A stretch of 64,000 nt of DNA from assembly GCF_018687095.1 (NCBI RefSeq), contig NZ_CP061286.1, forward strand, positions 1,811,221 through 1,875,220, in the 5' to 3' direction. Below are positions 53,741-62,569 of the stretch, in pieces. Position numbers and translations under genes: made by a program. Within the stretch, counting starts at the first letter, position 1. Each line of letters opens with the position of its first letter. The notes beneath the pieces are model-generated. The model ran no database searches and was not told the origin of the DNA. It saw only the letters and a program-made list of their open reading frames with translations. The stretch comes from Polynucleobacter sp. MWH-UH25E. GTDB taxonomy: Bacteria > Pseudomonadota > Gammaproteobacteria > Burkholderiales > Burkholderiaceae.

Positions 53741-54592
53741 TTATGGGGTTTTTGGACTAAAAACCACCCGCTCAGGGGCGTTGTAGATCTCAAAATGTTT
53801 GCCCGAGCAACGGGACAGGATGGTTAGATTGGTCTTGCGAGCCAACTCTAGGCCCATCAGGGTGACTCCAGAGCGTGTCAACAAGAATGGAATACCCATT
53901 TGGGCGCCCTTGATCACCATCTCCGAGGTGAGGCGGCCAGTAGTGAAGAAGACCAAATCTCTGCCAGGCTTATTGGCCAGCCACATCAAGCCCGAAATGG
54001 AGTCCACAGCATTGTGACGCCCTACGTCTTCGATAAAGTGGAGCAGTCGTACGCCATGCTCACCCTCGCGCTCGAAAACAGCACAAGCATGTACCGATCC
54101 TGACTTCTTGTAGATGGTGTCATGAGTCCGAATATCCTCAACAAGGGCGATGATGGCTTCTTGGGTTAACTTCGGACCATCAGGCAAACGAATTTCAGCC
54201 ATCTCCTCCATGAGACCGCCAAACATCGTTCCCTGACCACAACCAGTAGTGACAACGCGTTTGCTCGTTAGGGCATCAATATCGACCGTACTACGCCGGG
54301 TCTTCACCGCAGCTGAATCCGTTTCCCAATCCACCTGAATACTCTCAATATCGTCTGGCGATTCCACCAGGCGCTGATTGCGAAGGTAACCCAGAACCAA
54401 AGCTTCGGGAGCGCTTCCCAAAGTCATCAAGGTCACCACCTCACGCTTATCCAGATAAATCGTCAGTGGACGTTCCCCAGGAATATGAGTTAACTTGCGA
54501 CGCCCTGCCTCATCCAAAACCTCGACCTCGTGCACCAAGGGCACTGAAGCACTGGACATCTGGATGGCGGGTTTTGCAGCCTCTACGGACAT
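53741..54592 (-). CDS. fdhD: Formate dehydrogenase accessory sulfurtransferase FdhD
   Basis: FdhD passes sulfur from IscS to the molybdenum cofactor of formate dehydrogenase. The 283 residues contain LTIYLDKREVVTLMTLGS, HACAVFEREG and EDVGRHNAVDSISG. The Cys region near 116 reads TTGCGQGTMFGG, with a single Cys where the E. coli protein has a CxxC pair. AAGGTAG precedes the ATG. Formate is the end product of oxalate breakdown, so a formate dehydrogenase elsewhere in the genome is expected. Confidence 0.92.
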   Translation of the reverse strand: MSVEAAKPAIQMSSASVPLVHEVEVLDEAGRRKLTHIPGERPLTIYLDKREVVTLMTLGSAPEALVLGYLRNQRLVESPDDIESIQVDWETDSAAVKTRRSTVDIDALTSKRVVTTGCGQGTMFGGLMEEMAEIRLPDGPKLTQEAIIALVEDIRTHDTIYKKSGSVHACAVFEREGEHGVRLLHFIEDVGRHNAVDSISGLMWLANKPGRDLVFFTTGRLTSEMVIKGAQMGIPFLLTRSGVTLMGLELARKTNLTILSRCSGKHFEIYNAPERVVFSPKTP

Positions 54593-54736
54593 GAACTACC
54601 TTCTAAAGCGGGGGTGAGCCCTATTTTATCGACACTAAACGGATCTTTACTTTAACCGCAGACTAAAATCACTGCTCAAGCCATCATAATGTTGGATTAA
54701 GCCCCAATTTAACCTTTCTTCAATCATTCGCTTTAC

Positions 54737-56407
54737 ATGAGTAGCTCACAGCGCCGTCTTCTCGTTACCTCTGCCCTGCCGTATGCCAATGGCCAGATCC
54801 ATATTGGCCACCTAGTGGAATACATCCAAACGGATATTTGGGTTCGCTTCCAACGCATGCGCGGCCATGAGGTCCATTACGTTGGCGCAGATGACACCCA
54901 TGGCACGCCGATCATGCTGCGCGCAGAGAAAGAGGGCCTTACTCCTAAAGAATTGATCGCCAATGTTTGGAAAGAACATAAACGCGACTTCGACAATTTT
55001 CTGATTTCATTCGACAACTACTACACCACCGATAGCCCTGAGAATGAAAAACTATCACAAAGCATTTATCTCAAATTACGCGATGCAGGTTTGATTGAAA
55101 AACGCGCAATTGAACAAGCTTACGATCCCGTTAAAGAAATGTTCTTGCCGGATCGCTTCATTAAGGGCGAATGTCCGAAGTGTGGCGCAAAAGATCAGTA
55201 TGGCGACAATTGCGAAAAATGTGGCGCTACTTATTCCCCAACAGATCTCAAAAATCCATTTTCTGTTGTGAGCGGTGCAACCCCTATTAAGAAAATTTCT
55301 GATCACTATTTCTTTAAGTTATCTGACCCTCGATGCGAAGCGTTTTTACGCGAGTGGACGCAAGTAAAAACCCCCTTGCAATCCGAAGCCCGCAACAAGA
55401 TGAAAGAATGGGTTGGAGAACCTGGCGATAGCAAATTAGGCGACTGGGATATTTCTCGCGATGCCCCCTATTTCGGTTTTGAAATCCCCGACGCCCCAGG
55501 CAAGTATTTCTATGTCTGGTTAGACGCCCCGATCGGCTACTACGCCAGCTTCCTCAATTACTGCCAGGCTAAGGGCCTAAATTTTGATGAGTGGGTCAAA
55601 CCTGACACCACTACAGAGCAATACCACTTCATTGGTAAAGATATTCTGTATTTCCACACCTTATTTTGGCCGGCCACCTTGCAATTTGCAGGCTACCGCA
55701 CTCCTACCAATGTGTTCGCTCATGGATTCTTAACCGTTGATGGTGAGAAGATGAGTAAATCACGCGGAACGTTAATTTCTGCAAACAGTGTGATTGAATG
55801 TGGATTTAATCCTGAGTGGTTCCGCTATTACTTCGCCACCAAGCTCAACGATAGTATGGAAGATTTAGATTTAAATCTTCAAGACTTTGTTGCACGAGTG
55901 AACAGCGACTTATTAGGCAAATACATCAATATCGCAAGTCGTAGTGCTGGGTTCTTGGTGAAGCGTTTTGATGGCATTGTTTCTGATGATGCTATGAGTC
56001 ATCCATTACTAAAAGAGATTGCGAGCGCAAGTGAAAAAATTGCCGCGCTTTACGAGGCAAGAGAATTTGCGAAGGCTTTACGCTCCATCATGGAGCTTGC
56101 TGACAAGGTCAATGGCTTTGTAGACGAAAACAAACCTTGGGAAATTGCCAAGGATCCCGCACGTGAAGCCGACTTGCAAAAAGTCTGCAGCGTGACGTTA
56201 GAAGCATTCAGAATGCTCAGCCTTTATTTGAAGCCAATCATCCCGAATGTGGCTACTGGAGTTGAAGAATTTTTGTCATTACCACCCCAATCTTGGTCTG
56301 ATATCAACAAGCCCCTCTCAAGTAAAAACCCAATCAAGCCCTATAAGCACCTCATGACCCGCGTGGAAGCCCCGCAAATCGAGGCTTTACTGGCTGCAAA
56401 CTTGTAA
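54737..56407 (+). CDS. metG: Methionyl-tRNA synthetase (short form)
   Basis: This class I synthetase charges initiator and elongator tRNA-Met. The 556 residues have HIGH as HIGH-type PYANGQIHIGHL near residue 14, the zinc knuckle CPKCGAKDQYGDNCEKC near 145, and GEKMSKSRGT near 335. It ends after the anticodon-binding helical domain. The C-terminal tRNA-binding (Trbp111-like) domain of the 670-residue enzymes is absent, with stops directly after 56407. Start ATG 54737 has no ribosome site. Confidence 0.95.
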   Translation: MSSSQRRLLVTSALPYANGQIHIGHLVEYIQTDIWVRFQRMRGHEVHYVGADDTHGTPIMLRAEKEGLTPKELIANVWKEHKRDFDNFLISFDNYYTTDSPENEKLSQSIYLKLRDAGLIEKRAIEQAYDPVKEMFLPDRFIKGECPKCGAKDQYGDNCEKCGATYSPTDLKNPFSVVSGATPIKKISDHYFFKLSDPRCEAFLREWTQVKTPLQSEARNKMKEWVGEPGDSKLGDWDISRDAPYFGFEIPDAPGKYFYVWLDAPIGYYASFLNYCQAKGLNFDEWVKPDTTTEQYHFIGKDILYFHTLFWPATLQFAGYRTPTNVFAHGFLTVDGEKMSKSRGTLISANSVIECGFNPEWFRYYFATKLNDSMEDLDLNLQDFVARVNSDLLGKYINIASRSAGFLVKRFDGIVSDDAMSHPLLKEIASASEKIAALYEAREFAKALRSIMELADKVNGFVDENKPWEIAKDPAREADLQKVCSVTLEAFRMLSLYLKPIIPNVATGVEEFLSLPPQSWSDINKPLSSKNPIKPYKHLMTRVEAPQIEALLAANL

Positions 56408-56421
56408 AAATCAGCCCAAAA

Positions 56422-56439
56422 AGCACCTATAATGGTGCT
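56422..56439. promoter_or_regulatory. -10 element embedded in an 18-bp palindrome upstream of DUF3460
   Basis: AGCACC and GGTGCT are exact inverted repeats that flank a perfect TATAAT (56428-56433). A small hairpin GGGC-GTAA-GCCC (56444-56455) follows in the leader. A regulator binding the arms would cover the -10. No good -35 at normal spacing is seen. Confidence 0.5.
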
Positions 56440-56510
56440 CGTAGGGCGTAAGCCCCATTCATCTTTAACTTTGTAAGTTATTGAATTTATTGAGTATTTT
56501 AGGAAACATC

Positions 56511-56699
56511 ATGGCAAGATACCAATCTGAATTCACCCAGTTCTTAAATGAACTGAAAACCCAGAAACCTCATCTGGAGGCTGACCAACAAGCTGGTCGC
56601 GCCCTGCTATGGGACAAAGAGCCTCTGAGCGTCGAAGATCAGCGTCGCGCCAAAGCAGCCAAACTCAAACAACGCGCCTACGTTTACTCGAATGACTGA
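56511..56699 (+). CDS. DUF3460 small protein
   Basis: The 62 residues (MARYQSEFTQFLNELK to YVYSND) match DUF3460, a small soluble family largely confined to Burkholderiales. It is polar, helical and basic at the C-terminus, ending in ARAKAAKLKQRAYVY-like sequence. AGGAAA precedes ATG 56511. It overlaps scpA by eight bases, so the two are co-translated. Its function is unknown; the constant link to scpA hints at chromosome organisation. Confidence 0.85.
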   Translation: MARYQSEFTQFLNELKTQKPHLEADQQAGRALLWDKEPLSVEDQRRAKAAKLKQRAYVYSND

Positions 56700-57555
56700 G
56701 CCTAATTCTCAGCCAATTCCAGATTTACTTGATAGCACCCTATCGGTTACCGATGGCATGTCGGAGGCGTTCGCCAAGCTTTATGGCGAGCCACTATTTA
56801 AGCTTCCAAACGATTTATATATCCCACCTGATGCATTAGAAGTTTTTCTAGAGGCTTTTGAGGGCCCACTAGATCTTTTGCTGTATTTGATTCGCAAACA
56901 AAACTTTAATGTGCTCGATATTCCTATGGCGCAGGTCACCCAACAGTACCTGAGCTACATCGATCAAATTCGTCATCACAACCTTGAGCTTGCCGCAGAA
57001 TACTTACTCATGGCTGCCATGTTGATTGAAATTAAATCACGCATGCTGTTGCCAATGAAGAAGGCTGATAGTGAAGAGGAGGTGGAGGATCCACGCGCAG
57101 AATTAGTCCGTCGCCTATTGGAATACGAGCGCATGAAGTTGGCAGCCCAAGAGCTTGACCAAATTCCACAGCACGGACGTGACTTCCAAGTGGCACATGG
57201 CTTTGTAGACACCACTGTTGCAATCACTTGGCCTGAAGTTAATTTAGAAGATCTACAAATGGCATGGCGCGATGTACTGCACCGCGCCAAACTAACTCAG
57301 CACCACACCATCACTCGTGAAGAGCTTTCTGTTCGCGACTTTATGACTCGCATTTTGCGTCGCTTACAAAGCACCCGCTTTATCGAATTTGGTGAACTGT
57401 TTGAAGATGCCATTAAGTCTGGCAAGGGGATCCCTGTTGTGATCGTCAACTTCATCGCCATGCTTGAGCTTTCCCGCGAATCTCTGGTGGAGATTACCCA
57501 AGCTGAGCCTTATGCTCCAATTTACGTTCGATTGGCCTATACTCCCGTTGCATGA
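56692..57555 (+). CDS. scpA: Segregation and condensation protein A
   Basis: ScpA is the kleisin that bridges SMC heads in chromosome condensation. The 287 residues show the family start FEGPLDLLLYLIRKQNFNVLDIPMAQVTQQYL near residue 63 and EYLLMAAMLIEIKSRMLLP near 101, then a Glu-rich stretch and a C-terminal winged helix (about 215-285). A 60-residue N-terminal extension precedes the core. ScpB and smc are not in the window. It overlaps panC by ATGA. Confidence 0.93.
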   Translation: MTEPNSQPIPDLLDSTLSVTDGMSEAFAKLYGEPLFKLPNDLYIPPDALEVFLEAFEGPLDLLLYLIRKQNFNVLDIPMAQVTQQYLSYIDQIRHHNLELAAEYLLMAAMLIEIKSRMLLPMKKADSEEEVEDPRAELVRRLLEYERMKLAAQELDQIPQHGRDFQVAHGFVDTTVAITWPEVNLEDLQMAWRDVLHRAKLTQHHTITREELSVRDFMTRILRRLQSTRFIEFGELFEDAIKSGKGIPVVIVNFIAMLELSRESLVEITQAEPYAPIYVRLAYTPVA

Positions 57556-58403
57556 AAATCATTAGCGACATTCAAGAGCTGCGCGATCATTTGCGCGGAC
57601 AAAATCGCGCTTCATTTGTGCCAACCATGGGCAACCTCCATGAAGGCCATCTATCACTGATGCGATTAGCAAGACAGCATGGTGATCCAGTAGTAGCGAG
57701 TATCTTTGTGAACCGCCTACAGTTTGGTCCAAACGAAGATTTTGATAGCTACCCACGCACTATGCAGGCGGATATCGAGAAGCTTGAAAAAGAAGGTGTC
57801 TACATCTTGTTCGCACCTACCGAGCGTGACCTCTATCCGCAACCACAAGAGTATCGAGTAGATCCACCCCAGCAACTCGGGGACATCCTTGAAGGTGAAT
57901 TCCGCCCAGGATTTTTTAAGGGCGTGTGCACCGTTGTCTTAAAACTCTTCTCATGCGTACAACCTAAGGTGGCTGTGTTTGGTAAGAAAGATTATCAGCA
58001 GTTGATGATCATCCGCCAAATGACCAAACAGTTTGCTTTGCCAGTAGAGATTGTTCCTGGTGAAACCATTCGTGCAGATGATGGCTTAGCACTCTCCTCC
58101 CGCAATGGATACCTATCCGTCGAAGAACGTGCTGAAGCCCCTGAGCTTCAAAAGGCATTGAAGGAAGTACGTGAACAAGTATTGCAATTAAGCTCACGAA
58201 ACGCTGATGCGATTACACAAATTGAAAAAGCGGCGATTGCTAATTTAGCAAGCCGTGGCTGGAAGCCGGACTACATTGCGATTCGCCAACAGAGCAATCT
58301 TGCCCCCGCTTCAAATGAAAACTTACAGGCAGGCGAGCCTCTAGTCATTTTGACTGCCGCCAAACTGGGTAAGACACGCTTGATTGATAACCTAGAGATT
58401 TAA
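57552..58403 (+). CDS. panC: Pantothenate synthetase
   Basis: It joins pantoate and beta-alanine using ATP, giving pantothenate for coenzyme A. The 283 residues include the nucleotide motif VPTMGNLHEGHLSLM near residue 25, FVNRLQFGPNEDFDSYPR, and VFGKKDYQQLMIIRQM near 142, with SSRNGYLS following. Translation is coupled to scpA. CoA supply matters to the oxalate genes downstream, but this link is only suggestive. Confidence 0.96.
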   Translation: MKIISDIQELRDHLRGQNRASFVPTMGNLHEGHLSLMRLARQHGDPVVASIFVNRLQFGPNEDFDSYPRTMQADIEKLEKEGVYILFAPTERDLYPQPQEYRVDPPQQLGDILEGEFRPGFFKGVCTVVLKLFSCVQPKVAVFGKKDYQQLMIIRQMTKQFALPVEIVPGETIRADDGLALSSRNGYLSVEERAEAPELQKALKEVREQVLQLSSRNADAITQIEKAAIANLASRGWKPDYIAIRQQSNLAPASNENLQAGEPLVILTAAKLGKTRLIDNLEI

Positions 58404-58417
58404 TCCCTAGGATCTGC

Positions 58418-59350
58418 TTACAGGGCGAAGAACTGCCCTACCTGTAGGTTTAATTCTTTAGCCAATTCAGCGCCATTTACTTTACCTGCAGCACCCTTGG
58501 CTTTAAGCACTTCAATCTGTCCACCATGGCATGTTACAAAGAATGAATCCAGAGTGATTTGAGTTACTTCACCCGGCTTGCCTTTGACTGCACCAAAAGT
58601 TGCGGCGACATGTTTGTGGCAATCGTAGATTTGCACTTTTTGTTCGCCAAACTTGGTCCATGCGCCTGGCGCTGGATTGCAAGCACGAATCAAATTATAG
58701 ATTTGGGAGATATGACTTGCCCAATGAATCTGCGCAGCATTAGCATCAAACCAACCTTCGTAATTAGCCTTTGACTCATCTTGCACGATTTCTTGATGCT
58801 TACCAGCCACCACCAAGTCCGCAGCCTCGAGTAATGCTTTGATACCAATCGGAAATAAATGATCAAAGTAGATTTTTCCAAGAGTGTCATCAGGTCCAAT
58901 GATCACTTCTTTTTGCAAAATCACTTCGCCCTCATCCAAACCATCGGATGGACGGAAAATAGTCAGACCTGTCTTTTCTTCGCCCAATGCAATTGCCCAG
59001 TTAATGGCGCTAGGGCCACGATATTTTGGCAATAGGGATGGGTGATATTGAATCGTGCCGTGCTTTGGAATTTTGCAAAGCTCTTGTGGGACAAATTGCA
59101 ACACATAAGCCATGACGCAAATATCCGCTTGGCTATCAATCATTGCCTGAGCAGCCTCAGGGCTTTTGAGTGAGGCAAACTGCAAGGGGGTCAAACCCCT
59201 TGCAATAGCAGCCTCTTTTAAGACTTCTGGCTTACTTGACTTGGGATTATCGGGTGGACAGAAAACGGCAACGATTTCATCGCCGCGATCCAAAAAGGCT
59301 TCTAAAGCCGCCTTACCAAAATCCGCACTCCCAATCAAAGCAATCCGCAT
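58418..59350 (-). CDS. Formyl-H4folate hydrolase/formyltransferase-like protein of the oxalate region
   Basis: The 310 residues have an N-terminal formyltransferase fold and a C-terminal Formyl_trans_C domain. The sequence is closer to the hydrolase half of eukaryotic 10-formyl-H4folate dehydrogenase than to methionyl-tRNA formyltransferase: YHPSLLPKYRGPSAINW, DDTLGKIYFDHLFPIGIKALLEAA and CNPAPGAWTKFGEQK. Catalytic His103 and Asp139 are kept with the usual 36-residue spacing, while the Asn of Fmt is Gln101. It starts next to the stop of frc, so coupled expression is likely. A role in moving or releasing oxalate-derived formyl groups is inferred. Confidence 0.8.
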   Translation of the reverse strand: MRIALIGSADFGKAALEAFLDRGDEIVAVFCPPDNPKSSKPEVLKEAAIARGLTPLQFASLKSPEAAQAMIDSQADICVMAYVLQFVPQELCKIPKHGTIQYHPSLLPKYRGPSAINWAIALGEEKTGLTIFRPSDGLDEGEVILQKEVIIGPDDTLGKIYFDHLFPIGIKALLEAADLVVAGKHQEIVQDESKANYEGWFDANAAQIHWASHISQIYNLIRACNPAPGAWTKFGEQKVQIYDCHKHVAATFGAVKGKPGEVTQITLDSFFVTCHGGQIEVLKAKGAAGKVNGAELAKELNLQVGQFFAL

Positions 59351-59351
59351 C

Positions 59352-60599
59352 TTAGATCACCTTATCGTGACGAAGAGCAATCAAATCGTCTGTAGTGTAT
59401 CCAAGCTCAGTCAAAATTTCGTCGGTGTGCTCACCAAGCAATGGTGAACGTGTCACCTCTGTTGGGCTATCAGACATTTTGATTGGATTGCCTACTGTCA
59501 AATACTTACCGCGAATCGGATGATCAACTTCTACTACCGTTCCAGTAGCACGTAAAGCTGGCTCTTCCGCGATTTCTTTCATTGACAAAATTGGGCCGCA
59601 TGGAATGTCGTACTTGTTCAAGATATCCATGACTTCAAACTTCGTCATGGTCATAGTCCACTTCTCGATCTCCGCGAAGATTTCCATTAAGTGTGGCAAG
59701 CGAGCCATTGGCGATGCAAAACGTACATCAGTAATCCAATCTTCACGACCAATCACTTTGCAAACCGCTTCCCATACTGGGGCTTGAACAATCACATACA
59801 TATAGGCATTAGGATCTTTTTCCCAACCCTTACATTTCACAATCCAACCAGGCTGACCGCCACCAGAAGCATTGCCGGCGCGGGGTACAGAGTCGCCAAA
59901 CTCGCCGTTAGGGAACTGTGGGTACTCTTGCATCAAGCCATTGCGCTCCAAGCGCTGCTGGTCACGCAACTTCACACGGCATAAGTTCAATACCGCATCT
60001 TGCATTGCCGCCAACACCTTCTGACCGCGGCCAGAATGGGTACGTTGATACAAAGCAGTCACGATACCTAATGCCAAATGCAAACCAGTACCGCTGTCGC
60101 CAATTTGTGCACCAGTCACCATAGGAGGGCCATCATCAAAACCGGTTGTGGATGCAGAACCACCTGCGCACTGCGCAACGTTCTCATACACTTTGCAATC
60201 TTCGTATGGGCCAGGGCCAAAACCTTTTACTGAAGCCATGATCATCATTGGATTGAGTTCTTGAATACGCTCCCAAGAAAACCCCATACGATCGAGCGCG
60301 CCTGGTGCGAAGTTCTCGACCAGTACATCGCACTCTTTAATCAAGCGCTCAAGAATTTCTTTACCTTTTTGGGTTTTAGTATTGACAGTGATCGAACGCT
60401 TGTTGTGGTTCAACATCGTGAAATACAAGCTATCGGCATCAGGAATATCGCGTAATTGACCGCGAGTTGCATCCCCTTCGCCAGACTTTTCTACTTTAAT
60501 TACGTCCGCACCAAACCAAGCCAACAACTGCGTACAAGTTGGCCCTGATTGAACGTGCGTAAAGTCGAGGATTTTGACCCCTTCTAGTGCTTTTGCCAT
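59352..60599 (-). CDS. Formyl-CoA:oxalate CoA-transferase, second copy (CaiB/BaiF family III)
   Basis: The 415 residues align throughout with the frc gene at 61.3 kb. The catalytic Asp168 in QIGDSGTG and THVQSGPTCTQLLAWFGADVIK are conserved. In the active-site glycine loop it has GNASGGGQ where the other copy has GNAGGGGQ, so its specificity may differ. It transfers CoA between formyl-CoA (or another acyl-CoA) and oxalate. AGGACT precedes the ATG. It is followed at once by the formyltransferase-like gene. Confidence 0.88.
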   Translation of the reverse strand: MAKALEGVKILDFTHVQSGPTCTQLLAWFGADVIKVEKSGEGDATRGQLRDIPDADSLYFTMLNHNKRSITVNTKTQKGKEILERLIKECDVLVENFAPGALDRMGFSWERIQELNPMMIMASVKGFGPGPYEDCKVYENVAQCAGGSASTTGFDDGPPMVTGAQIGDSGTGLHLALGIVTALYQRTHSGRGQKVLAAMQDAVLNLCRVKLRDQQRLERNGLMQEYPQFPNGEFGDSVPRAGNASGGGQPGWIVKCKGWEKDPNAYMYVIVQAPVWEAVCKVIGREDWITDVRFASPMARLPHLMEIFAEIEKWTMTMTKFEVMDILNKYDIPCGPILSMKEIAEEPALRATGTVVEVDHPIRGKYLTVGNPIKMSDSPTEVTRSPLLGEHTDEILTELGYTTDDLIALRHDKVI

Positions 60600-60727
60600 G
60601 GTTTAAGTCCTAATAAGAATGAAAATTTTGAATTAGGGCAATTTTACCAGCGGGGGCTGAAGGGAAACGGTGAGTGCCTATTTTTTAAGCACACCCTGCG
60701 GACAAAGCCTGCGTGGACTGCATGCGA

Positions 60728-61156
60728 CTAAGCTGATGGATTTTCTAGGTCTGCAATGCGCTTTTTAAGGGCTCTTTCCTCGGCAAACCGAGCAGTCTCA
60801 TCCCGAATGATTGCGACCACACCATTTGCTTGATGATGTTCGTCAAATAGCATGCCAACGGTAAAAGCGATCGAAAGAGTGCTGCCATTCTTATGCTTAG
60901 CAGGCACCTTTAGGAGCGAAGTGCCATAGCGAGTTGTGCCCGTCTCCATAGACTTGCTGTACCCATCGCTATGCCGTTGACGCTGGCGCTCTGGAACAAT
61001 TAAATCCAAAGACTGCCCTAATGCTTCTTCCTCGGTATAGCCAAAGATTCGAGTTGCGGATGGATTCCACAAGATAATTTTTTCATTAGCATCTGACACG
61101 ATAATCGCATCGCCAACACACTCCACCAACTGGTGTAAATCAACACTGGTTTTCAT
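60728..61156 (-). CDS. Stand-alone PAS-domain protein
   Basis: The 142 residues are one PAS domain (VECVGDAIIVSDANEKIILWNPSATRIFGY, then HKNGSTLSIAFTVGMLFDE) followed by a short PAC-like end and a 20-residue helix. There is no kinase, cyclase or DNA-binding output. A TAGACT lies six bases before the ATG. It sits between the oxc-frc transcript and the second frc gene, so it may sense ligand or redox state for that region through a partner protein. No haem or flavin ligand can be assigned. Confidence 0.82.
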   Translation of the reverse strand: MKTSVDLHQLVECVGDAIIVSDANEKIILWNPSATRIFGYTEEEALGQSLDLIVPERQRQRHSDGYSKSMETGTTRYGTSLLKVPAKHKNGSTLSIAFTVGMLFDEHHQANGVVAIIRDETARFAEERALKKRIADLENPSA

Positions 61157-61193
61157 ATGCTCAGTCTAAAACGATTTCAAAATATCTGCTGAA

Positions 61194-61261
61194 GTAATTG
61201 ATGTATTTGATGCAATAAAAAAGGCGCCCACTTGGAGCGCCTTGAGATACATCAATTACTG
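61194..61261 (-). terminator. Terminator of the oxc-frc operon nested in a 14-bp inverted repeat
   Basis: Inner stem AAGGCGC (61222-61228) and GCGCCTT (61238-61244) is followed on the minus strand by TTTTTTATT. It is enclosed by a perfect 14-bp inverted repeat, AGTAATTGATGTAT (61194-61207) and ATACATCAATTACT (61248-61261). The whole forms a long interrupted stem. Confidence 0.85.
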
Positions 61262-61271
61262 ATAGTTCTTA

Positions 61272-62522
61272 TTAAACTGCTTTCGCTGCATGCAATTTAG
61301 CGATGTCATCAGCGCTGTAGCCGAGGTCAGACAACACTTCATCAGTGTGCTCACCCAATACAGGAGATGGCTTCACTTCGATTTCCAAATCAGAGAACTT
61401 GATTGGGCTACCGATAGTCAAATACTTACCACGTACTTTGTGGTCAACTTCAACGATCGAACCGCTCTTACGCAAGTCTGGTGATGCAGCCAATTCTTTC
61501 ATAGAGAGAACTGGGGCACATGGAATATCGAACTTACGGAGAATGTCCACAGCTTCGTATTTAGTCTTGTCTTTGAGCCAATCTTCAATGGTTGCGAAGA
61601 TGTCAAAAATCTTATCTTGACGAGCTTCAGCAGTCATGTACGCAGGATCAGTTGCCCACTCTGGTTTGCCCAAAGCCTTAGTAATTGGCTCCCAAGCGTG
61701 ACCTTGAATAGTGAAGTAGATGTATGCGTTTGGATCAGTTTCCCAGCCCTTACACTTCAACACCCAACCTGGCTGACCGCCACCACCAGCGTTACCGCCA
61801 CGTGGAACTACATCAGAGAATGAACCGTGTGGGTACTGTGGGTACTCTTCCAAGTAGCCAACCTTGTCCAAACGTTGTTGGTCGCGTAATTTTACGCGGC
61901 ACAAGTTCAATACAGCGTCTTGCATTGAGCAAGATACTTTCTGACCACGGCCAGTTTTTTCACGTTGCATCAATGCAGTCAAAATACCGATTGCCAAGTG
62001 CATACCAGTATTAGAGTCACCCAAAGCAGCTGCAGAAACAGTAGGAGGACCATCCCAGAAACCGGTTGTAGAAGCGGCACCACCAGCACACTGAGCAACG
62101 TTTTCATACACTTTTAAATCTTCATATGAGTGGCCATCGCTAAAGCCTTTTACAGAAGCCATGATCATCTTTGGATTCAATTCTTGAATACGCTTCCAAG
62201 AGAAACCCATACGATCCAACGCGCCAGGACCAAAGTTCTCAACCATGACGTCTGAAGTCTTGATCATCTTCTCCAAAACTTCTTTGCCTTCTGGAGTCTT
62301 AGTATCAAGAGTCAATGAACGCTTGTTACCGTTGAGCATTGTGAAATACAAAGCATCTGCGCCTGGAATATCGCGCAATTGGCTACGTGTAACGTCACCA
62401 GCACCTGGACGCTCTACTTTGATTACGTCTGCGCCGTACCATGCCAACAACTGTGTACATGCAGGACCTGCTTGTACGTGTGTGAAGTCAATAATGCGAA
62501 TACCGTCTAATGGTTTAGTCAT
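61272..62522 (-). CDS. frc: Formyl-CoA:oxalate CoA-transferase
   Basis: It makes oxalyl-CoA from oxalate and formyl-CoA. The 416 residues are very like the Oxalobacter enzyme from memory: FTHVQAGPACTQ with Gln17, catalytic Asp169 in ALGDSNTG, and the glycine loop GGNAGGGGQPGW. Residue 48 is Gln (TRSQLRD), where I recall Trp in Oxalobacter. AAGGAG precedes the ATG. It lies 47 bases after the oxc stop, forming the oxc-frc operon. Confidence 0.94.
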   Translation of the reverse strand: MTKPLDGIRIIDFTHVQAGPACTQLLAWYGADVIKVERPGAGDVTRSQLRDIPGADALYFTMLNGNKRSLTLDTKTPEGKEVLEKMIKTSDVMVENFGPGALDRMGFSWKRIQELNPKMIMASVKGFSDGHSYEDLKVYENVAQCAGGAASTTGFWDGPPTVSAAALGDSNTGMHLAIGILTALMQREKTGRGQKVSCSMQDAVLNLCRVKLRDQQRLDKVGYLEEYPQYPHGSFSDVVPRGGNAGGGGQPGWVLKCKGWETDPNAYIYFTIQGHAWEPITKALGKPEWATDPAYMTAEARQDKIFDIFATIEDWLKDKTKYEAVDILRKFDIPCAPVLSMKELAASPDLRKSGSIVEVDHKVRGKYLTIGSPIKFSDLEIEVKPSPVLGEHTDEVLSDLGYSADDIAKLHAAKAV

Positions 62523-62569
62523 GCTTATTTCTCCTTGAGTCTTTCTTGTTTGCTTCTAAATTAATTAAA

